Shown: positions 1 through 8,165, counted from the stretch's first letter. The stretch: DNA of 47,522 bases from Micromonospora deserti (GCF_003236335.1 NZ_POUB01000023.1:1-47522); one strand, 5' to 3'. A program made the numbers and translations. Notes: generated by a model from the letters alone, not told the origin.

Positions 1-17
1 GCTCGACGCTGGGGCGG

Positions 18-656
18 ATGGCGGGGGTTGGGGCGATCCGCATGTACCCGACTCAGGCAGCTGCCGCGAAAGACGTAGCGGCCGCGGTGCTCGGCGCGCG
101 GTGGGTGTCGATTCTGGCGGCCCGAGGAAACGAACTGGTGTCCGGAAACCTGGATGGCTTGTGGGACAAAGTCGCGGCTAAGGAGCGAGTAAGTATCGTT
201 CTACCCGATTTCACTCGGACGGATTCCCCTTCGTGGCTCACGCATCACGAGGAGGAAGCCGCTCGTTACGACCCGGGATTTGGTGGAAACTTACTGGCAG
301 AACAGGTGAAGAGCAACAGCGAGTATCTGAGGAAGCGCACTCGCGGACGCACCAACGTACATTTGGTAAATGTCGACTTTCCCACCGTCGGCCGTTTAGT
401 GATCACGGATAGAATCGCTTTTATAACGCTGTACAGCGAGAGTAGCCACGGCCGTGACGCACCCTGTCTGGCGGCAAGCCCGAGCAGTCCGTTCTATCAC
501 TTTGCGGTCCGCTTGTTCTCGATGGCTTTACGCGCTGATCAGTACAGCAACCATGTATCCGACGGCAAGGTTTGTTCGACGCAGGTCCGCGGAAGGATTT
601 CCCGGCTTCCCGAGGCCGAAAGCCTGAGAAGGGGGATAGTCGATGATGACCTATAA
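18..656 (+). CDS. Unrecognised protein upstream of the P450
   Basis: I do not recognise the family. The 212 residues alternate hydrophobic strands with polar segments (VSILAARGNEL near residue 31, VSIVLPDF near 58, VHLVNVDFP near 115, RIAFITLYS near 133), giving the look of a soluble alpha/beta domain, possibly a ligand-sensing or phospholipase-D-like fold. There is no signal peptide or membrane segment. The reading frame stays open to the left edge of the window, so the true start may lie outside it and this could be the C-terminal half of a longer regulator. Its stop codon lies 14 bases inside the start of the P450 gene, which implies translational coupling and a shared transcript. The coding potential is convincing; the function is not known. 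Confidence 0.6.
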   Translation: MAGVGAIRMYPTQAAAAKDVAAAVLGARWVSILAARGNELVSGNLDGLWDKVAAKERVSIVLPDFTRTDSPSWLTHHEEEAARYDPGFGGNLLAEQVKSNSEYLRKRTRGRTNVHLVNVDFPTVGRLVITDRIAFITLYSESSHGRDAPCLAASPSSPFYHFAVRLFSMALRADQYSNHVSDGKVCSTQVRGRISRLPEAESLRRGIVDDDL

Positions 657-1887
657 CTCCTCTACCGCCGGCTTCGGTCCCATCGACCTTCTATCCCCTG
701 ACTACTGTCAGGATCCGCATCCTTGGCTGGCTGCAGCGCGACAGCGCGGCAGCGTTTTGTATGCGCCAAGCCTTGACCTATGGATGGTGTTGGGTTACGA
801 GGACGTTCGCGACGTTCTCATGAGGCCATCGGAGTTCTCTTCGGCCGGCACCTCACAAGACCCTGTCGTGCCCCTGTGTGAATCCGCTGAGGAGGTCCTG
901 AACCAGGTTCACCTCGACACGGCGCCCACCATCTCAAGTTCAGACGGGGAGGGCCATGCGAGACTCCGATCAGCATTTGTTCGGACTCTCTCTCCCAAGC
1001 GAATCGCCATCATGCGGGAACGCGCGAAGCTGGACGCATCCAACCTGGCGGCCGCGATGCATGATTCTTGCGGTTTCTCCGAGTTTATCTCGCATTTCGC
1101 CTCACCCTTCACCTCGGAGGCAATCTTCTCGCTTATTGGATTCCCTAGAAATGATCACGAACACTTGCGGCGCTGGTGCCATGACCGGCTCATGCTGACC
1201 TGGGGTAGATTGGATGATGCGGGACAGGTGGCGGCCGCAAAAGGTCTCGCCAATCTGCGCGAATACTGTAAAGCATTCGTCGAAGATAGGTGGGTATTCG
1301 GCACCGGCGATCATCTTGTAGATGATCTCGTACAGCTCTCCAGAGCCAACCCCGACAAACTTGGCAAGTCGGAGGTGGTGGCTATCATCTCGTCGCTGTC
1401 GTTCGCGGGGCATGAGACGACAGCCCGGCTCCTGGGGAACATTGTCCTGTTACTTGGGACCACCGCAGGCACATGGGCAAGGATCGCCACTGATCCCGGC
1501 CTTGCCCCCCTCGCCATAGAGGAAGCTCTGCGGCTTGAGCCGCCGATCTTTGCTTGGCGGAGAAAGACCACACGAGTGTGCAGATTGGCGGGCACGACGA
1601 TACCGGCGCAGGCAACTGTCTTGCTCAGTATCGGAGCCACGGGTCGTGACCCAGCAGTGTTCGAACAAGGACCGAAGTTCGCCATGGAGACCGCGTCGCG
1701 GAAACACCTGGCCTTCGGCCGGGGCATTCACTCATGCCCCGGCGCATCACTGGCTCGCGCCCAGGCGGCCGAGGCGCTTAGCGTTCTCTCGCGCGCATTC
1801 CCGACGCTCAACCTCGTCTCGAAAACTCCTCCCTGGACGTCCAATCTGTCATTTCGAGGACCATCTGCGCTTTGGCTGGAGTGGTGA
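643..1887 (+). CDS. Cytochrome P450 (bacterial class I type)
   Basis: A complete soluble P450 of 414 residues, the normal length for the actinobacterial CYP superfamily. The oxygen-activation helix motif AGHETT is at residues 255-260, the ExxR pair at E294 and R297, and the heme-binding signature FGRGIHSCPG has the axial thiolate at C365. It would hydroxylate or otherwise oxidise a small molecule with electrons from a ferredoxin and ferredoxin reductase, neither of which is encoded nearby. It overlaps the unrecognised gene upstream by 14 bases, so the two are probably expressed together. No polyketide, peptide synthetase or terpene genes are in the window, so a role in a biosynthetic cluster cannot be argued from context. 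The substrate is unknown. Confidence 0.95.
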   Translation: MMTYNSSTAGFGPIDLLSPDYCQDPHPWLAAARQRGSVLYAPSLDLWMVLGYEDVRDVLMRPSEFSSAGTSQDPVVPLCESAEEVLNQVHLDTAPTISSSDGEGHARLRSAFVRTLSPKRIAIMRERAKLDASNLAAAMHDSCGFSEFISHFASPFTSEAIFSLIGFPRNDHEHLRRWCHDRLMLTWGRLDDAGQVAAAKGLANLREYCKAFVEDRWVFGTGDHLVDDLVQLSRANPDKLGKSEVVAIISSLSFAGHETTARLLGNIVLLLGTTAGTWARIATDPGLAPLAIEEALRLEPPIFAWRRKTTRVCRLAGTTIPAQATVLLSIGATGRDPAVFEQGPKFAMETASRKHLAFGRGIHSCPGASLARAQAAEALSVLSRAFPTLNLVSKTPPWTSNLSFRGPSALWLEW

Positions 1888-2166
1888 AATCCGCGGATGA
1901 CCGACGCCCGCGTAAGTGACGACGGGAAGCAACACACCCTTCTGGCGATGAACCAGCGGCGAACCGGATACGACGGTGATCGCCTGCTCGCATCCTGGAG
2001 CAAGACGTGCGCACCCGGTGCCGCCTGGCTGATCTACTGCACTGCTGCCAGGGCGACTCGCACCTCGACGCTTGGCCAGCATGATCGGATGCGCAGACAT
2101 CGGCAGATCCGGTCGGGTCGGCAAGACGGCACGACTCGCGGCAGAAGCACGCACCTGACCTCATCG

Positions 2167-2688
2167 CTAAAGCTCGGTCCAGTAGCGCCGGACGGGGCCA
2201 AATTTGGTGTCCCGGATGCCCTCGAAGACGCCGCCGCACCGCTCGATCGTCTTCGCCGAGGCGACATTGTCGACCGCGCAGACAGCCAGCACCCGATCCA
2301 GGCCGAGCACCCGCGCCTCGTCGAGCATCCGACCCATCGCCCAGGTGGCCAGCCCCCGCCGGCGCGCGGACGGCCGGATGCCGTAACCGATGTGGCCGGC
2401 CCACAGCACGTAGTCGCTGTTACCGTGCCGCAGCGCGATCCCGCCGAGCACGCGATCGCTCTCCACAATCCATCGATACGCGCAAGGCACTTTGCCGGCG
2501 TCGATCGCCCACGCCGGGTCCGACTGGGCTGTCAGCCGCGCCACCCAGGCCGCGAACCCGACCGGTGAGTCCACCTCATCGGACGGCCGCAGCCCGAAAC
2601 CGTCCTCGTGCTGCCCGGAACCCCACTCCGCGTGCGCCTCGAGCCAGGCGGGATGCAGGCGGACGGTGGGTGCGATCAGCTCGGGCAT
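2167..2688 (-). CDS. GNAT-family N-acetyltransferase
   Basis: A 173-residue GNAT protein that would transfer an acetyl group from acetyl-CoA to an unknown amine. The acetyl-CoA pyrophosphate-binding motif A is visible as GYGIRPSARRRGLATWAMGR near residues 101-120, followed by the AVDNVASAKTIERCGG motif B segment typical of the COG3981/RimI-like group. I chose the ATG at 2688 because the conserved fold begins directly after it (LIAPTVRLHPAWLEAH). The frame stays open further upstream, but that extension is antisense to the neighbouring methyltransferase and is low-complexity Arg/Gly-rich sequence. It stands alone and its 3' end faces the P450 gene across about 280 bases in which I see no gene. 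Confidence 0.85.
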   Translation of the reverse strand: MPELIAPTVRLHPAWLEAHAEWGSGQHEDGFGLRPSDEVDSPVGFAAWVARLTAQSDPAWAIDAGKVPCAYRWIVESDRVLGGIALRHGNSDYVLWAGHIGYGIRPSARRRGLATWAMGRMLDEARVLGLDRVLAVCAVDNVASAKTIERCGGVFEGIRDTKFGPVRRYWTEL

Positions 2689-2946
2689 TCGACGACGATA
2701 ACGCCAAGAGCATGTACTGACACCGGACCCGGCCCTCGGCCTCACCCTTCGAGGGCAGCCGCACTCATCTCGGCACGACCGGATGCGAGCACCCGCGAGC
2801 CGGTTACCGTTACCTCCAATGACGAGCGCTTCGCGGATGTGCTGATCTGACCTTGCCCTCGGATCGCCGGATGCGGGCACCGCGAGAATCGACGCGCGCC
2901 CCGCGCTGGCCCGCCTGCTCTGCCAATCCGAGAGCCGTACAGTCGC

Positions 2947-3558
2947 GTGGTGACCATGGAGCAGGTCCGGCAGGCATATGCGTCCATCGCGGAGCTCTAC
3001 ATCGAGCTGTTCGGTACAAGCCAGCAGGTACACGCCGACGACCTCGCCTTCATCGGGCGACATCTGGCGGGCCGACCTGGCACGGTGCTCGATCTGGGCT
3101 GCGGGCCTGGCCATATCACCGATTACCTCCGCTCGCTGGGCGTCAACGCAACGGGAATCGACATAGTCCCCGAGTTCATCGCCCATGCGCAGGCAGCCCA
3201 CCCGAGTGGTAGCTACCAACTCGGGTCGATGGAAAATCTCGCCGTTGCCAACCACTCCATCGCCGGCATCCTGGCCTGGGGCTCGTTGATCCATCTGCCG
3301 CCGCAAGATCTCGACGGCGTGCTCGCTGAGTTCCGGCGAGTAATGGCCCCGGCCGGAACGTTAGTGCTTGGTCTCTTCGTAGGTGACGAGGTCGCCGCCT
3401 TCGACCACAAGGTCGTGACCGCCTATCGATGGCCCGTTGACGAGTTCTCCGAGCGACTGGCGCGAGCCGGCTTCACGGAAGTTGAGCGTCTGCAGCGGCC
3501 CAGCGAAGGCACTCAACGGCCACACGCCGCCATCGCGGCAATCGCGACCGAAGGGTGA
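2947..3558 (+). CDS. Class I SAM-dependent methyltransferase
   Basis: A 203-residue methyltransferase of the Methyltransf_11/25 type. The SAM-binding motif I is VLDLGCGPGHITDYL near residues 47-61, followed by the acidic end of strand beta-2 in GIDIVPEFI and by ILAWGSLIHLPPQDL, the motif-IV/post-II segment that normally ends in H-x-x. The N-terminal YASIAELYIELFG helix is typical of the small-molecule methyltransferases of this group. The GTG at 2947 is followed by further GTG and ATG codons within four codons, so the exact start is uncertain by a few residues. It is divergent from the GNAT gene and has no operon partners. The substrate cannot be inferred. Confidence 0.9.
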   Translation: MVTMEQVRQAYASIAELYIELFGTSQQVHADDLAFIGRHLAGRPGTVLDLGCGPGHITDYLRSLGVNATGIDIVPEFIAHAQAAHPSGSYQLGSMENLAVANHSIAGILAWGSLIHLPPQDLDGVLAEFRRVMAPAGTLVLGLFVGDEVAAFDHKVVTAYRWPVDEFSERLARAGFTEVERLQRPSEGTQRPHAAIAAIATEG

Positions 3559-3844
3559 GCTGAGTCGGCGAGCCGCCGTGCAATCACATCGACAGAAGCG
3601 GATGCACGGGAGCCGGCGGTTCACCGCGCACCCAGGGGACCGCCACCGCTCAAGCCCGCCTCGATCATGCCAACCCTCAATGCAACGGTGCCTGAAACTG
3701 GACCTGGCCCACCCGTGATCGGAACCACCGGTCACGCCAGTAGGACTGCGACCCAGACCGGCCTCGGTCAGGGAGTACGTTGACGCTCACGACATCGCCG
3801 GGGCCCTGCAGCATGGGCCCTTCCTCCTCAGTCAGACTGGGAAC

Positions 3845-4150
3845 GTGAATGAGCCGACGCAACCGCTTCCGGCGTATCACTTCGCAAGCGACATCCATGG
3901 CGTACGCCACCTGATCGTCGACGACGACAGCGACTGCACAGGATGGCGCATCGAGGTGAGCGAGCCCGGCGGCGCACGCCACATCCCGTTCCGGCGGTCC
4001 GTCGTGTTCGGTGACGGCCCCCAGGTCAACCTGCTCGGCTACGGTCCCGCTCGGGAGGCATGGATGGCCGCGATCGGCTGGGCCGCCGTATCGGCGGAAA
4101 TCCGCCTGCCTGACGAGTCACGTCACCCGGTGCGCGGGTTCGCTCTCTGA
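3845..4150 (+). CDS. Small hypothetical protein
   Basis: A 101-residue soluble protein of unknown function starting at a GTG. It contains a compact beta-rich pattern (GVRHLIVDDDSDCTGWRIEV, HIPFRRSVVFGDGPQ) and a C-terminal amphipathic segment (AREAWMAAIGWAAVSAEI). Codon third positions are G/C as expected for real coding sequence here. I do not recognise a named family. It stands alone between a methyltransferase and a minus-strand hypothetical gene. Confidence 0.5.
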   Translation: MNEPTQPLPAYHFASDIHGVRHLIVDDDSDCTGWRIEVSEPGGARHIPFRRSVVFGDGPQVNLLGYGPAREAWMAAIGWAAVSAEIRLPDESRHPVRGFAL

Positions 4151-4386
4151 CATCGGGCCTCGGCGTGACGGTTCATACGGATCGCGCGCTGGGCTGGTCT
4201 GCTGTTGCCCGGAACCACGCCGCCCACCTCTCGACGGACCCGCCTCGCACTCGCTATCTGGATGACCAGATCCTCGCCCGGCTACCAGCACCGGCCGTCA
4301 TCCAGCGGGGCCGATCGGCTCGGGACCTCCTCGAACCCTGTACACGCAATGCCGGCGCGCTCCATCGCGGCCCGCCCAGACAGGCT

Positions 4387-4764
4387 TCATCGCTGCCAAG
4401 GCAGCAGCCATCCACTGGGCAACCTGAACGACAGCCCGAAGGCGCGCTCTGCCTGCTCGGTCGGGTCGGGGCCGGCTGGTGGGCCGTCCGCGGCGACCCA
4501 GCACCAGATCAATACCTGATCAGGGGCCTCCCGCTCGAGACGGTCCGGGTCGTCGTTCAACACCGTGATCTTCTCGCCGAGCACGCGCAGTGACGCGATC
4601 TCTGTGAGAAACAGGCCCGCATGCCGTCGCCATATGTGCGCGTCGGACCCAACTCGCACCAGGTAGATCCGACCCGGAACTCTCACCGCCGCCCACAAAG
4701 GCCGGCGATCTCGTACTTCCGTTGGAGGTTGCACCGTGAGTTGTTCCACCCTGATCGGCGTCAC
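4387..4764 (-). CDS. Hypothetical protein
   Basis: A 125-residue protein with a convincing globular pattern: PLWAAVRVPGRIYLVRVGSD, FLTEIASLRVLGEKITVLND and DQVLIWCWVAAD are likely beta strands, and no signal peptide is seen. The start is a GTG at 4764. A shorter version beginning further in is possible. I do not recognise the family, and neighbours give no clue to function. Confidence 0.5.
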   Translation of the reverse strand: MTPIRVEQLTVQPPTEVRDRRPLWAAVRVPGRIYLVRVGSDAHIWRRHAGLFLTEIASLRVLGEKITVLNDDPDRLEREAPDQVLIWCWVAADGPPAGPDPTEQAERAFGLSFRLPSGWLLPWQR

Positions 4765-5096
4765 TGCCTCCGGTGGCGCCTACACTGCGCCCGCCGGCTG
4801 CACTCAGGCGGTGACCCGCGAAGATGCTGCTCCCGACCGGGTGCGCCTGGGCGGGCCGGGCGTGTTCGCCGGCGACCGGGCGTGGACACCCAACGTCGAA
4901 GGGGTCATGCGCATCTCGGTCGGCTTCGCCGGCACCCTGGTCGACATACTTTCCTGGATCACGAAGATCGTCTATATCGAGGCCTCTCGGACGCGAGGGC
5001 GCGGCATCCTCATCTAGCCGATGGCAGGACGGCCGGGGGCATGTTCGGCGCGATCTGCCCTCGTAGCGACCGGTTAGGCCTGGACTGGCGGCCCGT
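4765..5096. other. Stretch without a reliable gene
   Basis: A plus-strand frame of 93 codons begins at 4736 and runs to 5017, overlapping the start of the minus-strand hypothetical gene. Its sequence matches nothing I recognise, and its C-terminal part (FAGTLVDILSWITKIVYIEAS) looks like a chance hydrophobic run or a decayed fragment. I do not call it as a gene. Confidence 0.4.
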
Positions 5097-5723
5097 TCAC
5101 CGCTCCCTCCCGTGTTCTGCCTCGACTCGGATGCCTGCGATGAGCAGCCCGAGTCCGTATCCGAACTGGTCGTCGGACCCGGTCACTGGCAGGGCGTCGT
5201 CAGGCAACGCGTCCGGCAGCGCGGCGATCGCGGCCCGTAACTCGCGCCAACGCGCGTCAGGTTCCCCGGCCTGTAGGCTCATCGCGAGGGCCGCCGCCAG
5301 ATACGCAATGAGCGCCTGCGTCGCCCGGATCACGTCCGCCGGCGGCAGCCCGGCCTCCGCGAGTGCCCCGATGATCGCCGCAGCGAGTCGGCGACCATGA
5401 CGCTGTAGAGGCGGGCGCCCGGCGATGTGAGCGGCGATGCCTGGATGGCGCAGCGCCGCCGACCGAATCGACGTGAGTACAGCGACGAGCCGCGCCTCCC
5501 ACGACTCGCCGGGGTCGGGATCGCGGGCGTCGGCGAGGGCCAGGTCGGCGACGGCATCGAGCAGCGCCTGGCGATCCGGGAAGTGCCGGTAGAGAGACAT
5601 CGGGTCGCAGCCGAGTTCAGCGGCGATGCGGCGCATGCTCATAGCCTTAACGCCTTCGCGGTCCCCAACCTTGAGCGCCGCTGCCGTGATGAGATCGGCG
5701 GTCAAGGTGGCGGGTCGAGGCAT
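5097..5723 (-). CDS. TetR-family transcriptional regulator
   Basis: A 208-residue TetR repressor. The N-terminal helix-turn-helix is clear (SMRRIAAELGCDPMSLYRHF, about residues 28-47), preceded by the usual TADLITAAALKV helix. The C-terminal helical bundle, rich in Ala and Leu, would bind an unknown ligand and dimerise, as in the TetR_C_11/VanX-type group. The gene is divergent from a small membrane protein, and the 67 bases between them hold two near-identical palindromes 31 bp apart that are the obvious operators for this protein. It should repress itself and the membrane gene. The start at the ATG at 5723 places the first helix at the expected distance from the N-terminus. Confidence 0.92.
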   Translation of the reverse strand: MPRPATLTADLITAAALKVGDREGVKAMSMRRIAAELGCDPMSLYRHFPDRQALLDAVADLALADARDPDPGESWEARLVAVLTSIRSAALRHPGIAAHIAGRPPLQRHGRRLAAAIIGALAEAGLPPADVIRATQALIAYLAAALAMSLQAGEPDARWRELRAAIAALPDALPDDALPVTGSDDQFGYGLGLLIAGIRVEAEHGRER

Positions 5724-5744
5724 ACGTCCATTCTGCCAGAACGC

Positions 5745-5759
5745 ATCTACGCCGTAGAC
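5745..5759. promoter_or_regulatory. TetR operator site 1
   Basis: An inverted repeat with TCTAC and GTAGA arms around a GCC centre. It is a near-identical copy of site 2, with the centres 31 bp (three helical turns) apart on one DNA face. It overlaps a TAGACA hexamer at 5755-5760, a candidate -35 element for the plus-strand membrane gene. Confidence 0.75.
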
Positions 5760-5775
5760 ATAGCCGTGAACTTTT

Positions 5776-5790
5776 GTCTACGCTGTAGAC
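5776..5790. promoter_or_regulatory. TetR operator site 2, abutting the ATG of the membrane gene
   Basis: A palindrome with perfect six-base arms, GTCTAC and GTAGAC, around GCT. It ends on the base before the ATG at 5791. A TACGCT hexamer (5779-5784) inside it sits 18 bases after TAGACA and six bases before the ATG, as expected for a leaderless sigma-70-type promoter. Binding of the repressor here would cover the -10 and the transcription start. Confidence 0.78.
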
Positions 5791-6126
5791 ATGACGACGC
5801 TCATGATCGGGCGGATCGCCGCCGTCCTGCTCAGCCTCGGCACATTCGGGTTCCTCTTTCCGACGAACTCCTGGCGCGCCGACAACCCCTTCCTCGTTCC
5901 CGACCTGATCCTGTGCGCAGCGCTGCTGGTCGCGGCCGCGCTGCCCGGCCGGATCGCCGCGCCGGCGCTCCTCGGCGCCTACTGCTTCGCTGCTGGAGTA
6001 CTCGTCACCGCTGTCGCGTCCTACGCCGTCGACGACCGGATCGGCATCGGCAGCCTCATCGGCGCAACCGGCTCACTCATCATGGCCGCGGTGTATCTCC
6101 GCGCCCGACCCGGAGACCCGGCGTGA
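5791..6126 (+). CDS. Small integral membrane protein under TetR control
   Basis: A 111-residue protein with four predicted membrane segments (about residues 5-24, 34-52, 55-80 and 84-103) separated by short loops, and no enzyme motif. It resembles small actinobacterial membrane proteins of unknown function found next to TetR regulators. The ATG immediately follows an operator palindrome and a -10-like hexamer, so its transcript is probably leaderless and there is no ribosome-binding site. Its stop overlaps the GTG start of a broken quinone oxidoreductase, so the two were once one operon. Confidence 0.8.
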   Translation: MTTLMIGRIAAVLLSLGTFGFLFPTNSWRADNPFLVPDLILCAALLVAAALPGRIAAPALLGAYCFAAGVLVTAVASYAVDDRIGIGSLIGATGSLIMAAVYLRARPGDPA

Positions 6127-6480
6127 CCCTCCGCCTGCGAGTCGTAGTCACACGCACCGGCGGGCTAGACGTGTTGGGCGCTCACGCCGATGACGCGCCC
6201 GAGCCCGCTCCAGGCCACCTGCGGATCCGCGCCGCCGGCGTCGCCCGCGCCGACCTGCTGATGCGCGCCGGCCGCAATCCCGGACGGGCGCCCGCGCCGC
6301 CGTTCACCCCTGGGTGGGACGTTACCGGCGTCGTCGATGCCGTCGGCCGCACGTCCCGACATGGTGGCGCGGCCGCCGGGTGGTCGCGCTGACGCTGGCC
6401 GGCGGCTACGCCAGTCACGTCTACGCACCAGCCGCCAGCGTGGTCGAACTCCCCGACAGCGTTCAGGCGATGCTGGCTGC
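6123..6480 (+). pseudogene. Frameshifted, truncated zinc-type quinone oxidoreductase (MDR family)
   Basis: The N-terminal GroES-like part of an NADPH:quinone reductase/alcohol dehydrogenase is readable from the GTG at 6123, which overlaps the previous stop as GTGA: LDVLGAHADDAPEPAPGHLR, AAGVARADLLMRAG and FTPGWDVTGVVDAVG. One base appears to be lost near 6345-6348, and the homology continues in the next frame as WWRGRRVVALTLAGGYASHV and APAASVVELPDSV. After about 6480 nothing matches, so the Rossmann NAD(P)-binding domain and C-terminus are missing. A working member would be about 310-330 residues. With the TetR gene and the membrane protein it forms a redox-type cluster that has lost its enzyme. 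Confidence 0.8.
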
Positions 6481-7072
6481 CGGCCGCCGGTTCCGGCGGC
6501 GAGTCCGGGCCGGCGCATTCGCTGGCGCTGGCCGCGATGCGCGCCAAGGCGCCAGGGTTGGGGCTGGTGGGGTCTGCGGGTCGACCCTGACCGCTCGGGA
6601 CGAGCCTCGGGCCTATATCGGGGCGACGCCGAGCAGACTGGCCCGGAGAGGCGTAGGCTGGGGGCTATCCCGGAATCGACGACATCCCCTCCCGAGGTGC
6701 CCGCCACGCCGGCTCTGCCCGAGGGGATGCCAGGTCCGTACCCGGCCGCGCCCGATCTGCAGTGGCCCGCCCGACCGCCCTCCCACCTTGAAAGCATCAG
6801 GACCGAGTCCCCACCTCCCACCGGCTCGGGTGCCGTTGGCCCGCGCCGGCGCAGCCCGGATCGGTTTCCGGGCTGCGGCGCTCGCGATCGTCGCCATGGT
6901 GATCGGCACCGTCCGCATCACCTAGCTGCACCGGCTCCACCGCTGAGGCTGGGCTGAGCAGTCGACGACCCGGCCCGGGTGGGGCCGGCGAACTGGCACC
7001 CCGCTCGGCGCATGACGCGATTCCGCGCACGACCCCACCGCTACGCAGCAGTCACGGCGATAAGGATCGGAC
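6481..7072. other. Decayed stretch without an intact gene
   Basis: No intact gene is visible. A proline-rich run (ESTTSPPEVPATPALPEGMP in one plus-strand frame, about 6668-6727) followed in another frame by a hydrophobic tail (FRAAALAIVAMVIGTVRIT, ending at 6924) could be the two halves of a frameshifted small membrane protein with a proline-rich N-terminus. This is a weak reading. Confidence 0.3.
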
Positions 7073-7909
7073 ATGACGCCACGTTCAAACCCCCACGTTC
7101 CCCCATCGCCGCCATCGACGTCGCGCCTACGGATCGAATCAACCCGGTCCCCGCGCACGCTGCTCGACGGGGGCTGGTGGCCCCGCTCGACTGATCCGCT
7201 CGTGGAGCTGCCCGGCCTCGTCCTCGCCATAGACCTGCTGCACGGGCCGATCATCCGGCTGGTCCTCAACGCCGGGATCTGGGACGGCAAGCCGCGCCTC
7301 CTGGCCGTCGGCGGCAGGGTCCTGCGGTTGGGCTACTTCACCAGTCAGCCCGCCAGCCTGCTGACCGCGATCTGCCTCAACGACGACCGGGTCGACCTGC
7401 TGATCGTCCCGCCGGAGACCGCGGTCGACCTGGCCGAGGCGGCGATGGCGCTCGCCGCCACCACCGGCAACCTGGTCCATACTCCGCAGCTGCTCGCCGC
7501 CGCGGGCAAGCTGTCCGACGCCAGGGTCGACAGCGCGGGCAGGCGCACCTGGGAGGGCGAGGGCGGCCGCCTCCGCACCGCCACCGCCGCCGTTGGCGCC
7601 GTCGCTGCCCCCATGACAGACGGTGCACGGGCCGGGACGTCTACGCCGGTGGAACCGGCGCCCGCGCCGACAGCACCTCTGCCGAGACAGCGGAGGACCC
7701 GCGATCTTTTCCACCATCATCACGAGGAGCAGACCATGACAATCGCCCGGCACACGATCGTCTCTGCGCTGCGTCGGCGCGGCCAGCACACCAGGGCCGA
7801 CTGGGTCGAGCGGGAGCTGCCGGAGCAGGTCGACCCAGCTCGGCACGCCGGGCTGCTCGCGACCCTGCGTCTCGATCCGACCGAGCTCGCCGAGCCGACT
7901 ACCCAGTGA
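7073..7909 (+). CDS. DUF5994 protein joined in frame to a small downstream protein
   Basis: Residues 20-135 match the actinobacterial DUF5994 family: TRSPRTLLDGGWWPRSTDPL, VELPGLVLAID, RLVLNAGIWDGKPRLLAVGG, LRLGYFTSQPASLLTAICL and DRVDLLIVPPETA. Family members normally end soon after this. Here the frame continues through a low-complexity Ala/Pro/Arg linker (about 150-220) into a 57-residue C-terminal segment that has its own ATG and ribosome-binding site at 7736. The product is therefore either a 278-residue fusion or two proteins, if a stop codon was lost. The start at 7073 is an ATG with no strong Shine-Dalgarno sequence. Function is unknown; the family often sits near stress and cold-shock genes. 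Confidence 0.7.
   Translation: MTPRSNPHVPPSPPSTSRLRIESTRSPRTLLDGGWWPRSTDPLVELPGLVLAIDLLHGPIIRLVLNAGIWDGKPRLLAVGGRVLRLGYFTSQPASLLTAICLNDDRVDLLIVPPETAVDLAEAAMALAATTGNLVHTPQLLAAAGKLSDARVDSAGRRTWEGEGGRLRTATAAVGAVAAPMTDGARAGTSTPVEPAPAPTAPLPRQRRTRDLFHHHHEEQTMTIARHTIVSALRRRGQHTRADWVERELPEQVDPARHAGLLATLRLDPTELAEPTTQ
7736..7909 (+). CDS. Small protein encoded by an internal in-frame start
   Basis: A 57-residue protein (MTIARHTIVSALRRRGQHTR onwards) beginning at an ATG with a strong ribosome-binding site GAGGAG at 7724-7729, six bases upstream. It is highly charged and helical, with a WVERELPEQVDPARHAGLLA core, and resembles short conserved actinobacterial proteins of unknown function. It lies in the same frame as the DUF5994 gene with no stop between them, so the same residues may also be made as the C-terminus of the long product. 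Its stop overlaps the GTG start of a broken glycosyltransferase. Confidence 0.6.
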   Translation: MTIARHTIVSALRRRGQHTRADWVERELPEQVDPARHAGLLATLRLDPTELAEPTTQ

Positions 7910-8165
7910 AAGTGGCCCTGCTGGGACCGGTGGCCTGGCGGACCCCGCCGCCGGCACTACGGCCCGTGGGACCAGGTGACCGGTCTGCTCGCAGATTGGC
8001 TCGCCGCGCGGGGCGTACCGGTGACGCCCTTCGCCACGTTGGACTCGATCACCTCCGCCGCTCTCGACGGCGTCTACCCACGCGGGTACGTCGAGGATCA
8101 GAGCATGAACGGGCAGGTCTGGGAGGCGATGCAAGCCCCCCACGCGCTGGCCCGGTCTTCGGGCT
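7906..8165 (+). pseudogene. Frameshifted, 3'-truncated GT4-type glycosyltransferase
   Basis: The N-terminus of a family-4-like glycosyltransferase is visible: VKVALLGPVAWRTPP from a GTG at 7906, then, after one extra base in the CCGCCGCC run near 7951, HYGPWDQVTGLLADWLAARG, VPVTPFATLDSITSAALDG and MNGQVWEAMQAPHALARS in the next frame. The homology stops near 8165, where a minus-strand methyltransferase begins to be antisense. Only about 85 of the expected 350-400 residues remain, so the donor-binding C-terminal domain is gone and no activity is expected. Confidence 0.8.

Noticed and set aside
643..1887. A natural-product biosynthetic cluster around the P450
   Set aside because: No ferredoxin, scaffold-building enzyme or tailoring partner is visible in the window.
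2689..3306. N-terminal extension of the acetyltransferase frame
   Set aside because: It is antisense to a clear methyltransferase, and the family fold begins at the ATG at 2688.
4736..5017. A 93-codon plus-strand frame
   Set aside because: It overlaps the start of a more convincing minus-strand gene, has no ribosome-binding site and no recognisable motif.
7711..7723. A histidine run (HHHH) as a metal-binding or tag-like motif
   Set aside because: It lies in a low-complexity linker just before a ribosome-binding site and is best explained by the noncoding origin of that spacer.
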